Below are positions 12,756 to 23,599 of a DNA stretch of 64,000 nt, one piece after another. A program made the position numbers and the translations under genes. The stretch is from Bolinopsis microptera. Its lineage: Eukaryota; Ctenophora; Tentaculata; Lobata; Bolinopsidae. Location: positions 11,037,113 to 11,101,112 of the forward strand of contig NC_087081.1 of assembly GCF_026151205.1 (NCBI RefSeq), given 5' to 3'. Positions within the stretch are counted from its first letter, which is position 1; every line of letters starts with the position of its first letter. Below the pieces are notes generated by a model that did not search any database, had not been told where the DNA came from, and saw only the letters and a list, made by a program, of their open reading frames with translations.

Positions 12756-14935
12756 CTCTAACACTGTAGGTGTCAAGAAGAAAACCCAAAGACATCATCA
12801 TTCATCAGATCAGCATGTATGTAATATGTCTGACGAGAGACACAAACTTTTACAAGAACTGAACAACAATTCAGTTAGAGACAGGACAGTATTGAGAAAA
12901 CGTATCAATAAACTCAAGAACGATATCAATAAACGTCTTAAAGTGCTAGAGACAGCTCTAGCCAACCAACTAGCTGACACCATCAACGCTGCAGATGACA
13001 CAAAGAGGATGTTCGAGGCTACCAGAGCTCTTGCTGCCAACAAAGAGTCAGAGCCAATATCTGTCTTCAACTCTGAAAATCAGCTAGTTGCAAGTGACGA
13101 TGAGAAAGCAAGTATCATCAGAGAGTGGTTTAAAAATCACTACACCAGCTCAGACCCTCCTTTGGTACCTTTCACTGGACCCCCACGTCCTCTGAATACT
13201 CCTATAACTTCCTTAGAAGTCCAATATGCTGCTTCAAAGTTGAAAAATGGGAAAGCAGTAGGTCCTGATGAGATTCCTAACGAGCTGCTGAAGTACGCAC
13301 CACCTGTATTCTTCCAGCAATATGCATGTCTCATTAATCGATCATTTGAAGTACATGAGCATGTACCCTCTTTTACGGAAGGGTTTCTAACCCCTCTTCA
13401 GAAGCCAGGGAAACCAAAATTAAAAGGACCTCTAAAGAGCCTCAGACCTTTTTGCCTTCTGAATGGAACTAGGAAACTGCTCTCCTTGATTACTCTACAC
13501 AGAATTCAAAGGCAAATTGCAGAGTACACAGGACCATGGCAAAATGCCTACAAGGCTGGTCATAGTTGTGCCAATATTGTCTGGACTCAACGAATTCTGA
13601 TTTCTGTTGTTAAAGAGAAGAGATGGGAGTTCCACAAGATGGGAATCGACATGAGCTCGGCCTTCGATACCATCAAGAGATCAGTTATCCTGGAACTTTT
13701 GGCTGATGCTGGTTGTTGTGAGGATGACATACGTTTGGCGAGATACTTGCTCTCCAACACCAAATTGAGGATAAAAATCAACAACACCATTTCCTTAGAG
13801 TTTGAAACATCCGAGGGTTCGTTTCAAGGTGATGCTGCATCTGGTGCATTCTTCACACTGTACTTTGCTGGAGCTTTGTACCATTTCCGTGCAGTAGTGA
13901 TTACCATTCGGCCTAACCCACCGTTCAACCCCGAGACCCTCATGCCTATTGAATGGGAATACGCCGACGATGGCGATTTTGCAGACGAGGATGAGGAAAC
14001 TCTTAAAGAAATGCTGCCCATATGTAAGGAGATCCTTGAAGAATGGAACCTGTTTGTGAACGAGGACAAAACAGAACATGTCCACTTCTACATTGCAAAT
14101 AAGGACGAGGTAGACGCCAAGGGTGAACCCGTGAAGAACAGAGAGCCCTGGCGCAACACTATTTCTCTTGGATCCAAGCTCTGCAGTAAGGCTGACATCT
14201 CTCGCCGATGCATCCTTGCTTACGTTGCCTTTGAGAAATACAGCAAGGTATGGGCAGAGAAATCCCGCATTTCTCTTCCTGTAAAAATCAAGCTGTATGA
14301 AGCATTTGTTACCCCTGTTTTATTGTACAACTGTAACAGCTGGGCAGCCCCACAGAACATTATCAATAAAGTTGATGTGTGTCAACGCAAACATCTAAGA
14401 CGTATCATCAACATGACCTATCCCCGCATCATCAGCAACAAGGACTTGTATGCTCGTTGCAATGTAACTCCACTTTCAGAGAGAGTTCATAAATCCCGCT
14501 GGAAAATGTTTGGGCACATTCTTCGTAGCGACTGCAACTCACCACCACAACTAGCTCTAAATTTTGCTGTTGATAGTATGTCAAATATGAGGGGAAGGAT
14601 TGGTAGACATCAATGTAATATTTTTAAAACTATTTTAGACGATTTGAATAAAAGAAATATTAATTTGAATAATAGTGACGACTTGACAGACTTAAGGTAT
14701 TTAGCCTCGAACCGCCAATTGTGGAGAAATTTATTTTAAATTTGTTTATTTCGATAATTTCAGTTTTAAGTTCAATTTTTTGCATAATTTTTGATTTTGA
14801 TAAGTTCAGTTTTAAGTTCCATTTTTTGTATTTATAGTAAGTTTTCAGTTCTACAAGTCTTTTAAGTAGACTTACCAGGTCTTTAGGATGTTCTTAGTAA
14901 CTACTTTGGATTTGTGTAAAGTTTGATAATAATCA
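12756..14935 (+). mobile_element. Second non-LTR retrotransposon inserted in the LINE
   Basis: A 2.18-kb segment separates LINE residues that are contiguous in frame. It starts about CCTCTAACACTG and ends at TTGATAATAAT just before 14936. It holds one long reverse-transcriptase ORF and a 195-bp 3' UTR with two imperfect copies of a TTTTAAGTTCAATTTTTTG-type unit. There is no endonuclease, so it is a 5'-truncated copy. I do not see a clear target-site duplication. Confidence 0.75.
12826..14739 (+). CDS. Non-LTR retrotransposon reverse transcriptase (637 aa, truncated element)
   Basis: The ORF opens with a basic helical linker (residues about 1-80) typical of the region before the RT domain. 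It then has NGKAVGPDEIPNELLKYA (finger region), DMSSAFDTI (motif A with catalytic Asp), SFQGDAASG (motif B) and YADDGDFADE (motif C, catalytic Asp pair). A C-terminal region with CQRKHLRRI and RWKMFGHILRS follows, a common LINE C-terminal feature. The role is target-primed reverse transcription of element RNA. The start may be an internal Met because the 5' half is missing. It differs from the host LINE in motifs A-C, so it belongs to a different clade. Confidence 0.85.
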   Translation: MSDERHKLLQELNNNSVRDRTVLRKRINKLKNDINKRLKVLETALANQLADTINAADDTKRMFEATRALAANKESEPISVFNSENQLVASDDEKASIIREWFKNHYTSSDPPLVPFTGPPRPLNTPITSLEVQYAASKLKNGKAVGPDEIPNELLKYAPPVFFQQYACLINRSFEVHEHVPSFTEGFLTPLQKPGKPKLKGPLKSLRPFCLLNGTRKLLSLITLHRIQRQIAEYTGPWQNAYKAGHSCANIVWTQRILISVVKEKRWEFHKMGIDMSSAFDTIKRSVILELLADAGCCEDDIRLARYLLSNTKLRIKINNTISLEFETSEGSFQGDAASGAFFTLYFAGALYHFRAVVITIRPNPPFNPETLMPIEWEYADDGDFADEDEETLKEMLPICKEILEEWNLFVNEDKTEHVHFYIANKDEVDAKGEPVKNREPWRNTISLGSKLCSKADISRRCILAYVAFEKYSKVWAEKSRISLPVKIKLYEAFVTPVLLYNCNSWAAPQNIINKVDVCQRKHLRRIINMTYPRIISNKDLYARCNVTPLSERVHKSRWKMFGHILRSDCNSPPQLALNFAVDSMSNMRGRIGRHQCNIFKTILDDLNKRNINLNNSDDLTDLRYLASNRQLWRNLF

Positions 14936-15185
14936 TGCTCTAGTACTCTCTAGAATTGATTATTGCAATAGCGTATATTTTGGACTGAGCTCTTATGATT
15001 TAAGTCGTTTACAGAAGGTGCAAAATTCTGCTGTAAGATTTATTTTCGGGAGAGGAAGAAAGGCACACACTACTCCACTACTTAAGAAAGTTCATTTTCT
15101 ACCAGTTAGATTTAGAATAGATTTTAAGATTGCCCTACTTGCCTACAAGTGTTTAAATAATATAGCTCCTTCCTACTTGAAAGAG
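14936..15185 (+). mobile_element. CR1/L2-like LINE, piece 2 of 3 (post-RT C-terminal region)
   Basis: Translation continues in the frame of piece 1 with SRIDYCNSVYFG and LQKVQNSAVRFIF, the conserved C-terminal block of CR1/L2 pol. It stops at LAYKCLNNIAPSYLKE, where the foldback element begins. The last 8 bases, TGAAAGAG (15178-15185), are the target site duplicated by that insertion. Confidence 0.85.
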
Positions 15186-15208
15186 GGCAACTTGGTCGTT
15201 TACCACCT

Positions 15209-15380
15209 GACAGTCTATGCAACGTCTATGCAACGTCCGTGCAACAACAAAAGAACCGTCTATGCAACGTCTATGCAACGTCCCTGCACAATGAACACTC
15301 TATGCACACTCCCTGCACGGTCAGTCTATGCAACGTCTATGCAACGTCTATGCAACGTCTATGCAACGTCCCTGCACAGT
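15209..15380. repeat. Tandem TCTATGCAACG array in left arm
   Basis: An 11-12-bp unit (GTCTATGCAACG and relatives) repeats imperfectly just inside the left terminus. Its inverted counterpart is at 23398-23570 in the right arm. Subterminal arrays like this often bind transposase; that role is inference here. Confidence 0.85.
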
Positions 15381-15391
15381 ACCATATGAAC

Positions 15392-16190
15392 ACCGGCTAC
15401 TAGCCGGCTACTAACCGGCTAGTAGCCACTTTTGTAATAACAGCTCCTCAACTTCACATTAACAACCGGCTACTAACCGGCACTTGAAAAGTGGTCACTA
15501 GCCGGCTACTAACCGGCTACTAGCCGGCTAGTGACCACAAAGTGGCTACTAACCGGCTACTAAGCGGTCACTAGCCGGCTATTAGCCGAGCTCTAAAGCA
15601 GACCTACTAGTAGCCGGTTCCAAACCGGCTACTAGCCGGCACTTAGAAAGTGGTCACTAGCCGGCTACTAACCGGCTACTAACCGGCTAGTAACCACCAA
15701 GTGGCTACTAACCGGCTACTAACCGGTCACTAGCCGGCTCTTAATCGGACCTACTAGTAGCCGGTTCCAAACCGGCTACTAGCCGGCACTTAGAAAGCGG
15801 TCACTAGCCGGCTACTAACCGGCTACTAACCGGCTAGTAACCACCAAGTGGCTACTAACCGGCTACTAACCGGTCACTAGCCGGCTCTTAAGCGGACCTA
15901 CTAGCCGGCACTCGAAAAGCGGTCGCTAGCCGGCTACTAACCGGCTAGTAACCACCAAGTGGCTACTAACCGGTCACTAGCCGGCTCTAAAGCGGACCTT
16001 CTAGTTCCAAACCGGCTACTAGCCGACACTTGAAAAGCGGTCACTAGCCGGCTACTAACCGGCTACTAACCGGCTAGTAACCACCAAGTGGCTACTAACC
16101 GGTCACTAGCCGGCTCTAAAGCGGACCTTCTAGTTCCAAACCGGCTACTAGCCGACACTTGAAAAGCGGTCACTAGCCGGCTGGTGGGTA
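15392..16190. repeat. CCGGCTACTAACCGG-type repeat block, left arm
   Basis: About 800 bp built from short, partly palindromic units (CCGGCTACTAACCGGCTAGT with variants), in higher-order units of about 125 bp. The right arm carries the inverted copy at about 22550-23390. The units are self-complementary, so each arm can also fold on itself. Confidence 0.9.
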
Positions 16191-16201
16191 CTAGCTGGTT
16201 A

Positions 16202-19200
16202 TAGTCCGAGACGAAACGGAATCTCGTTAGCTTTTCGTGTTAAAAGCGATTTCTCAACGGTTATCACCTCTCTAGATGATGCTTAAAACATTTGGACTTC
16301 ATTGCATTTTTGTACTAAATGCAATGAGGGCGTTTTCGGCCACACCCTTTTTCAGGGTTTCGCGGTCACTCGAATTTTTGTATTTCAACCCAGGAAGGTC
16401 TTAAAGACTATTCCGATACACCAAAATGTGCCTAATAGCCACATTTATATACAACTTATGAAGCAACATATACCTTAAAATGCTTCGTTTCGGAAATATG
16501 GCCGAAAAAACGGTTTTTGGCTTGACGCAGTTCATAATTTCCGTGATTTTTGGCATTTCCGCCTAGGAAGGTCGTAGAGACTATTCGGAAACACTAAAAT
16601 GTACATAATGGCCACATTTATGTACAACTTATGAAGCAACATATACCCTAAAAGGCTTATTTTCGGAAATATGGCTGAAAAACGGATTTTTGCCGAGCGA
16701 ACAATGACAATATTCACAAATGGGCTATTGGACTGTTAACTAGAAAGGTTTTAAAGACTCATGAGCAACACAGCATTTGTCACAAGATGTAAGATGACTC
16801 ACTTTGTGTCCAGAAACACCTACAAAAATTGGAGAATGATCTACTTTATTGGGCATCTCTCTTAATGGGCCAGGCCAGCAGCATATTTGTGTCTTACGAA
16901 ATGGCAATTTTTCAAAATTACGGTTTCTTTAGTAAAGGTCAATACAATGGGTCAGTTGCTAACAGCAAACTGTTCGCAATTGCCGACTCATGCACATCAT
17001 ATACTCAAAAACGCTCACTTTAGGAGTCATTAGTAAATAAGTTTAACTACTGCATGATTTGTGAAAACTCCAACAATTTTTCATTCTTTCATTGGCACCA
17101 ATTTAGCCAAAATGTAATGACCAAAATTCAACTTTATTTATTCATGCCATGAAACCATAATATATGTACCAAAAATACCGGACCCAAAATAAATTGGCAA
17201 TGGATCCGTGCCAGATTGTCGCTTGACCGCTGACCAGTACCCTACTTTATAATCATAATTGACTCCACTGCCTCGACCAATATTGGTCTGTAATCCATGG
17301 ATTGAGATCTGTTGGCTGCAGTTTAATTTAGCTCATTTACCATAATAGTAATACCGCAGTGGTTTGGTTCGCATAGATTTTCCCATCGTATGATAATGTG
17401 TGTCATTCCCTCGTAAGTGGTTACTGGCTAGCTCTTTTTTATTACAGCTGCCTCGAGATCTTATCTAGGGCACTAATACATTAGTACTAGAACATTAGAA
17501 CTGTAATTCTAGAACTTCAGATTAAGATTACTTGGCCGAATGGCAGGGTTCAAGATTCAATTCTAAAACGCTCAGTTTAGGAATGATTAGTAGATAACTA
17601 CTGCATGATATGCGAAAACTCCAACTAGACAAGGATCATGCTTAATCAAAGTGTTCCTCGACTTGAACTTAAGTCTTGTAACCTACTGGAGTTTGGGCCA
17701 CTGAATTGAATACGACCTGATATTAATTTTAGGATGTCGGGAAATTCATTAAGATTTTTATTCTTTGGTTTTTCAATTGTGCTACGAATCCGAGTTTGAG
17801 TTGATAACACCGAATTTCCTGTTTGACTCTCAAAGAGAGGAACCAAGGCTTACGTTCCTCTTTTTGGCTCTGAGATCCAACTTTAAGATCGGACTTCGGA
17901 GATCCTCGCGTCGGAGATCATATAAGTGTAACATCAGTACATGAGATCAGACTTTTTTGCTTGATATTGGACCTATAAATCTAATTATATATTCGAAACA
18001 GCACGGGATGTAACTAAGGTTAATTTAGATAAGATATACCAGCTTTCGGGGTTACAAGACCCCACGAAAGGCAGGCAGAGCATCCTAAATCCTCATGCTA
18101 TCATCACGTTGACCATCTAGGTCCAAACTCCAGCCTCTCATTAAAAACAGCTATTAGGCCCGAGATCCGTCCCTTGTCCCGTAGTGTCCCGTAAGTAAGA
18201 GATCGTTCAGATTTTGGTCATTTAGACCCCCTCCCCGCTCTGAAATCCACTTTACCCAAAGCTGGAAAAATTTCACATGTGAAACCTAAATAGTTAAATC
18301 AGCATCTCGAGACCTTCTATTATAAAAACCCCGTGATCCTACTATTAACTATAAGCTTATAACTTATAAGGCATAAAGGCATTGCATGCCGAAATTAAGA
18401 TTCACCTCAACTGGTGATATATGAACCTGGTATGTTACCTGAATGCCCTCAGTCAAATCTCGAACCCTGCTAATGCTATTCTGCCCAGTAACCTTAATCT
18501 GAATTTTTAGAATTACAGTTCTAATGTTCTAGTATTTGTGCCCATGCCCCAGATAAGATCTCGAGGCAGCTCACAGCTGTAATAACAGAAGAAATAGCAA
18601 GTCACTACTTGATTAAAAAACGAGGGAATGACACACATTATCATACGATGGAAAAATCTATGCGACTGAAAAAAAGAATATGGGGTCATTCTGAAGTGGG
18701 AACCAGACCACTGCGGTATTATAGGAAATTAGCTAAATTAAACTGCGGCCAAGAGATATCAATCCAGGGATTACAGACCAATATTGGTCGAGGCAGCGAA
18801 ATCAATCATAATTATAAAGTGGGGTACTGGTCAGCGGTCAAGCAACAATCTGGCCCGGATCCAGTGCCGATTTATTTTAGGTCCGGTATTCTTGGTACAT
18901 ATATCATGGTTTCATGGCTTGAATAAATAAAAAGTTTGAAGTTGAATTTTGGTCTGGCACGTCACACATTTTATTTAAATTGGTGCCAAGGAAAAATTGT
19001 TGGAGTTTTCACAAATCATGTAGTAGTTATTTATTAATGACTCCTAAAGTGAGCGTTTTTGAGTATATGATGTGCATGAGTCGGCAATTGCGAACAATTT
19101 GCTGTTAGCAACTGACCCATTGACCTTTACTAAAGAAACCGTAATTTTGAAAAATTGCCATTTCGTAAGACACAAATATGCTGCTGGCCTGGCCCATTAA

Positions 19201-19869
19201 GAGAGATGCCCAATAAAGTAGATCATTCTCCAATTTTTGTAGGTGTTTCTGGACACAAAGTGAGTCATCTTACATCTTGTGACAAATGCTGTGTTGCTCA
19301 TGAGTCTTTAAAACCTTTCTAGTTAACAGTCCAATAGCCCATTTGTGAATATTGTCATTGTTCGCTCGGCAAAAATCCGTTTTTCAGCCATATTTCCGAA
19401 AATAAGCCTTTTAGGGTATATGTTGCTTCATAAGTTGTATATAAATGTGGCCATTATGTACATTTTAGTGTTTCCGAAAAGTCTCTACGACCTTCCTAGG
19501 CGGAAATGCCAAAAATCACGGAAATTATGAACTGCGTCAAGCCAAAAACCGTTTTTCGGCCATATTTCCGAAACGAAGCATTTTAAGGTATATGTTGCTT
19601 CATAAGTTGTATATAAATGTGGCTATTAGGCACATTTTGGTGTATCGGAATAGTCTTTAAGACCTTCCTGGGTTGAAATACAAAAATTCGAGTGACCGCG
19701 AAACCCTGAAAAAGGGTGTGGCCGAAAACGCCCTCATTGCATTTATTTCAAAAATGCAATGAAGTCCAAATGTTTTAAGAATCATCTAGAGAGGTGATAA
19801 CCGTTGAGAAATCGCTTTTAACACGAAAAGCTAACGAGATAGCCTTTTAGAACGGTTGGGATCCGACTA
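16202..19869. mobile_element. Inner foldback element (3.67 kb) with TTA target duplication
   Basis: It interrupts the left arm of the outer element. TTA at 16199-16201 and at 19870-19872 flank it, and the uninterrupted right arm has the single complementary TAA (22576-22578), giving an internal empty-site control. Terminal bases are TAGTCCGAGAC and, inverted, TAGTCGGATCC. Arms run about 16202-17560 and 18460-19869 and are highly similar along their length. The roughly 900-bp centre (17561-18459) has no recognisable gene. A 3-bp TWA duplication fits PIF/Harbinger-like transposition, but no transposase is present, so it would be non-autonomous. Confidence 0.85.
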
Positions 19870-20132
19870 TTAGTAGACGGCTACTAACCGGCTAGTACTA
19901 ACCTGCTCTAGGCGACTCTAAATCAGACCGGCTATAATTCATTATTGCCAAATAAACAAATTATTTGAAACAAATTATTTGAAACTTGTTATTTGAAACT
20001 TGTTATTTGAAACAAATTATTGAAATGAATTATTTGAAACAAGTTATTTGAAACACGTTATTTGAAAGTAAGTTCCAAAATCGATTACAACATTTTTATG
20101 AAAAATAAAAAAATACTGAAAACTGATTACAT

Positions 20133-21170
20133 TCAATTTCTTCGTGGTGGAGGAGCAGTGTAATTGTTTTTGGGCGCTAGGACGACGCCTTGGGTACAAA
20201 GGGTCCTAAGAGTGGCAAGATTACGGTTGCAGATCTCGTTTGCGAAGGTGTAAACACTAGGAAGTCTGACGTCTCGTAGTTGCAGCAGTGCGTGTTGGAC
20301 ACCTGGTAGATCAACTTTTGCTGCTTCAGCGATACATCGCTTTCTTGAGAAGTGACTCCGAGAAATGTGTATCTGCTCCAGAGCGGCAGACTTTGAGAGA
20401 CCAGAGTTGACTAGCTGCACAACGGCGTCGTATTCCGCTATAACCCCGTCTAAAGAAAATATCCGCCTCGTTCTGCGACCAGTAGGCAGAGCAGCAGCAT
20501 TGGGAGCAGGTTGCTGATCAGTAGCAGGTTGGTGTCCAGGAGCAGCTTGCTGAGCAGGAGGTTGAGGAGAATTGGGAGCAGGTTGTTGATCAGTAACAGG
20601 TTGCTGTGCAGGAGCAGGTTGAGGAGCTGGAGGTTGAGGAGCTGGAGGTTGAGGAGCTGGAGGTTGAGGAGCTGGAGGTTGAGGAGCTGGAGGTTGAGGA
20701 GCTGGAGGTTGAGGAGCTGGAGGTTGAGGAGCTGGAGGTTGAGGAGCTGGAGGTTGAGGAGCTGGAGGTTGAGGAGCTGGAGGTTGAGGAGCTGGAGGTT
20801 GAGGCGGTTGAGGAGCAGCAGCGGTACGAGGAGCTAGTCCTGGAACAGTGGGAGGAGGAGGGGGTGGGGTAGGTCTTGAAGTAGAAGAGGTTCTAAGTCG
20901 GTGATTGGTGGTGGGGATAGGTCTGTTTGGTCGAATTGTGGGTGTAGAGTGCAGGGAGCACGGATCGATGTGTACTATAATCTGTAGATAATCTGGGTCC
21001 TCTCTGTAAGCGCTTCTAACAGTCCGAATGCAGGCAGTACATCTGAGGGAGGGAAGGTCGGGACTGTAAGTCCTTCTGGAGCAGATTGAGGAGATGTGAC
21101 CGGTAGACCCACAGTGATCGCATTTAGGAGCAGGTGTAGGAGCGGTATATCTGTTTCTTCTGGTCCGCAT
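20133..21170 (-). CDS. Foldback-element protein: CCHC zinc knuckle, Pro/Gln repeats, helix-turn-helix
   Basis: 345 aa if started at the ATG at 21170; the open frame extends to 21329, but a TATATAAG box at 21250-21257 places the likely transcript start just ahead of the 21170 ATG. Residues 17-30 form C-X2-C-X4-H-X4-C, a retroviral-type zinc knuckle, and a second Cys-rich stretch follows around residues 44-70. The middle is an array of about 12 copies of PAPQP encoded by a 15-bp repeat. The C-terminal third has a Psq/HTH-like segment (VQLVNSGLSKSAALEQ, then HISRSHFSRKR), suggesting DNA binding. The last 23 codons lie within the inverted arm and so are also encoded in the right arm (22247-22315). 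I do not recognise the protein. It may be an accessory DNA/RNA-binding factor of the element. No DDE transposase motifs are evident. Confidence 0.65.
   Translation of the reverse strand: MRTRRNRYTAPTPAPKCDHCGSTGHISSICSRRTYSPDLPSLRCTACIRTVRSAYREDPDYLQIIVHIDPCSLHSTPTIRPNRPIPTTNHRLRTSSTSRPTPPPPPPTVPGLAPRTAAAPQPPQPPAPQPPAPQPPAPQPPAPQPPAPQPPAPQPPAPQPPAPQPPAPQPPAPQPPAPQPPAPQPAPAQQPVTDQQPAPNSPQPPAQQAAPGHQPATDQQPAPNAAALPTGRRTRRIFSLDGVIAEYDAVVQLVNSGLSKSAALEQIHISRSHFSRKRCIAEAAKVDLPGVQHALLQLRDVRLPSVYTFANEICNRNLATLRTLCTQGVVLAPKNNYTAPPPRRN
20620..20803 (-). repeat. 15-bp coding minisatellite (Pro-Ala-Pro-Gln-Pro)
   Basis: About 12 nearly identical copies of a 15-bp unit (GGAGGTTGAGGAGCT on the plus strand) in frame within the foldback-element protein. 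The near-perfect copies imply recent expansion. Confidence 0.95.
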
Positions 21171-21249
21171 GTTGATTAAGAGTAAAGAATGATGTATAGT
21201 AAAGAACGATGTAAAGAACGAGGGATAAATAAGTTGGTGGCTAATGCTA

Positions 21250-21257
21250 CTTATATA
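21250..21257 (-). promoter_or_regulatory. TATA box of the foldback-element gene
   Basis: TATATAAG on the minus strand, about 80 bp upstream of the ATG at 21170. Spacing fits a roughly 50-nt 5' UTR. Assigned from motif and position only. Confidence 0.5.
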
Positions 21258-22549
21258 GTTTTTGGAAAGGCCTGCAGGTCCGTCAGGGCTCGTTATACCC
21301 ATGGTTATTTGATCTGATCTATCATGCATGGTGTCACGTCAAATCCTAACGATTGCGGTGATCCGTTAGAACTCAATTGGGGATCACATCGTTTTCACTG
21401 ATCACATCCCTGCAGGGATTCTTATGCAAAAGGAGGGATATAACCTAAACAATCTTGATAAAAGGATTAAAAAATGACTATGATACTTGATGCGTCCCAT
21501 ATCATAAATAATTTGGGATCCATCAGTTTCGGTACGGTTTATAGATCGTTTCTTAGTAAAGTGGGAGCAAGCGGAGCATTCGTCTATTTTCAAAATGTAA
21601 TAATTGCGATATTACTCGTCAGCCAGCGCAGGCCAGCGCAATATAGTTGCGATATTGTTCGTCAGCTACTGCTAGTGCCGGCTACTGCTAGCGCTGGCTA
21701 GCGCCACGTATAGAAATCGGCTCTAACTAATTCGCTCGCCCAAATTTTCACGTGCCGTTTTTATGGTTTTGCAGCCAAACAAAACGGTTTTACAGACACC
21801 CTAATCCCAACCTTAACCCTAACCCCGAAGCTATTCATAACCCTAACCACTATTAACCAATGTCTCTATTAACCAATGTAAACAGTTCTGCGTGAGAAAT
21901 TCGAGCTAGCTTGCTCAGGCTAAATTGGCCAAATAAGCTCAGTGAAGCTAGCACTCACACAACACTTGCCACAAAGGTTTAGCTACCTGTTATTAACACT
22001 AGCAGGAACCCATTAACCCTAAAGTGGTGTCAAGACTTTAGGAGGCCGGATCAGTTTCCTGCCGCAAAGTCTCCCAGTGAAAATTATTATTACCTATTTA
22101 ATTCACGTTTTTGACACCACTTGGAAGTCCGAATTTTGGGCACTAAAATTCTTATTTCTTGGCCAATTTTTTTCCCTGCTCTTGCCGAAGGCAAAAAGAT
22201 CGTAGGGATCGGAATAAGTAATCGGGTTTGGATATATGAGGTGACCCTTTGTACCCAAGGCGTCGTCCTAGCGCCCAAAAACAATTACACTGCTCCTCCA
22301 CCACGAAGAAATTGAATGTAATCAGTTTTCAGTATTTTTTTATTTTTCATAAAAATGTTGTAATCGATTTTGGAACTTACTTTCAAATAACGTGTTTCAA
22401 ATAACTTGTTTCAAATAATTCATTTCAATAATTTGTTTCAAATAACAAGTTTCAAATAACAAGTTTCAAATAATTTGTTTCAAATAATTTGTTTATTTGG
22501 CAATAATGAATTATAGCCGGTCTGATTTAGAGTCGCCTAGAGCAGGTTA

Positions 22550-23390
22550 GTACTAGCCGGTTAGTAGCCGTCTACTAACCAGCTAGTACCCACCAGCCGG
22601 CTAGTGACCGCTTTTCAAGTGTCGGCTAGTAGCCGGTTTGGAACTAGAAGGTCCGCTTTAGAGCCGGCTAGTGACCGGTTAGTAGCCACTTGGTGGTTAC
22701 TAGCCGGTTAGTAGCCGGTTAGTAGCCGGCTAGTGACCGCTTTTCAAGTGTCGGCTAGTAGCCGGTTTGGAACTAGAAGGTCCGCTTTAGAGCCGGCTAG
22801 TGACCGGTTAGTAGCCACTTGGTGGTTACTAGCCGGTTAGTAGCCGGCTAGCGACCGCTTTTCGAGTGCCGGCTAGTAGGTCCGCTTAAGAGCCGGCTAG
22901 TGACCGGTTAGTAGCCGGTTAGTAGCCACTTGGTGGTTACTAGCCCGTTAGTAGCCGGTTAGTAGCCGGCTAGTGACCGCTTTCTAAGTGCCGGCTAGTA
23001 GCCGGTTTGGAACCGGCTACTAGTAGGTCCGATTAAGAGCCGGCTAGTGACCGGTTAGTAGCCGGTTAGTAGCCACTTGGTGGTTACTAGCCGGTTAGTA
23101 GCCGGTTAGTAGCCGGCTAGTGACCACTTTCTAAGTGCCGGCTAGTAGCCGGTTTGGAACCGGCTACTAGTAGGTCTGCTTTAGAGCTCGGCTAATAGCC
23201 GGCTAGTGACCGCTTAGTAGCCGGTTAGTAGCCACTTTGTGGTCACTAGCCGGCTAGTAGCCGGTTAGTAGCCGGCTAGTGACCACTTTTCAAGTGCCGG
23301 TTAGTAGCCGGTTGTTAATGTGAAGTTGAGGAGCTGTTATTACAAAAGTGGCTACTAGCCGGTTAGTAGCCGGCTAGTAGCCGGTGTTCA
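22550..23390. repeat. CCGGCTACTAACCGG-type repeat block, right arm
   Basis: Inverted copy of the block at 15392-16190. It preserves the unit order and most variants, which indicates that both arms derive from one sequence or are homogenised. Confidence 0.9.
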
Positions 23391-23599
23391 TATGGTACTG
23401 TGCAGGGACGTTGCATAGACGTTGCATAGACGTTGCATAGACGTTGCATAGACTGACCGTGCAGGGAGTGTGCATAGAGTGTTCATTGTGCAGGGACGTT
23501 GCATAGACGTTGCATAGACGGTTCTTTTGTTGTTGCACGGACGTTGCATAGACGTTGCATAGACTGTCAGGTGGTAAACGACCAACTTCCCTGAAAGAG

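Larger units (their letters stand above)
15186..23591. mobile_element. Outer foldback DNA transposon with 1.35-kb inverted arms and 8-bp duplication
   Basis: TGAAAGAG is found at 15178-15185 and again at 23592-23599, exactly flanking the element. The ends are inverted copies: 5' GGCAACTTGGTCGTTTACC against GGGAAGTTGGTCGTTTACC on the opposite strand. The left arm is 15186-16201 plus 19873-20205 (split by a later insertion). The right arm is 22243-23591, also 1,349 bp. Excluding the inner insertion, the element is about 4.7 kb and encloses one gene on the minus strand. An 8-bp duplication is compatible with hAT-like, P-like and several other superfamilies. I see no recognisable transposase, so the family is open. 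Confidence 0.9.

Noticed and set aside
14740-14935. Possible target-site duplication around the second LINE
   Set aside because: No matching bases beyond chance between 12750-12756 and 14930-14940, so no duplication is claimed.
15392-16190. CRISPR-like spaced repeats
   Set aside because: Eukaryotic context, no constant-length unique spacers; units are variants of a short palindromic repeat.
16532-19530. Two identical 61-codon ORFs (16532-16717 and 19345-19530)
   Set aside because: They are the same stretch read in the two inverted arms, with no protein-like features.
20511-20872. Plus-strand Glu/Leu or Arg/Leu repeat ORFs
   Set aside because: Opposite-strand shadows of the Pro/Gln repeat in the foldback-element protein.
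21800-21860. Telomere-like CCCTAACCCTAA run
   Set aside because: Only a few degenerate units inside the foldback element; no array.
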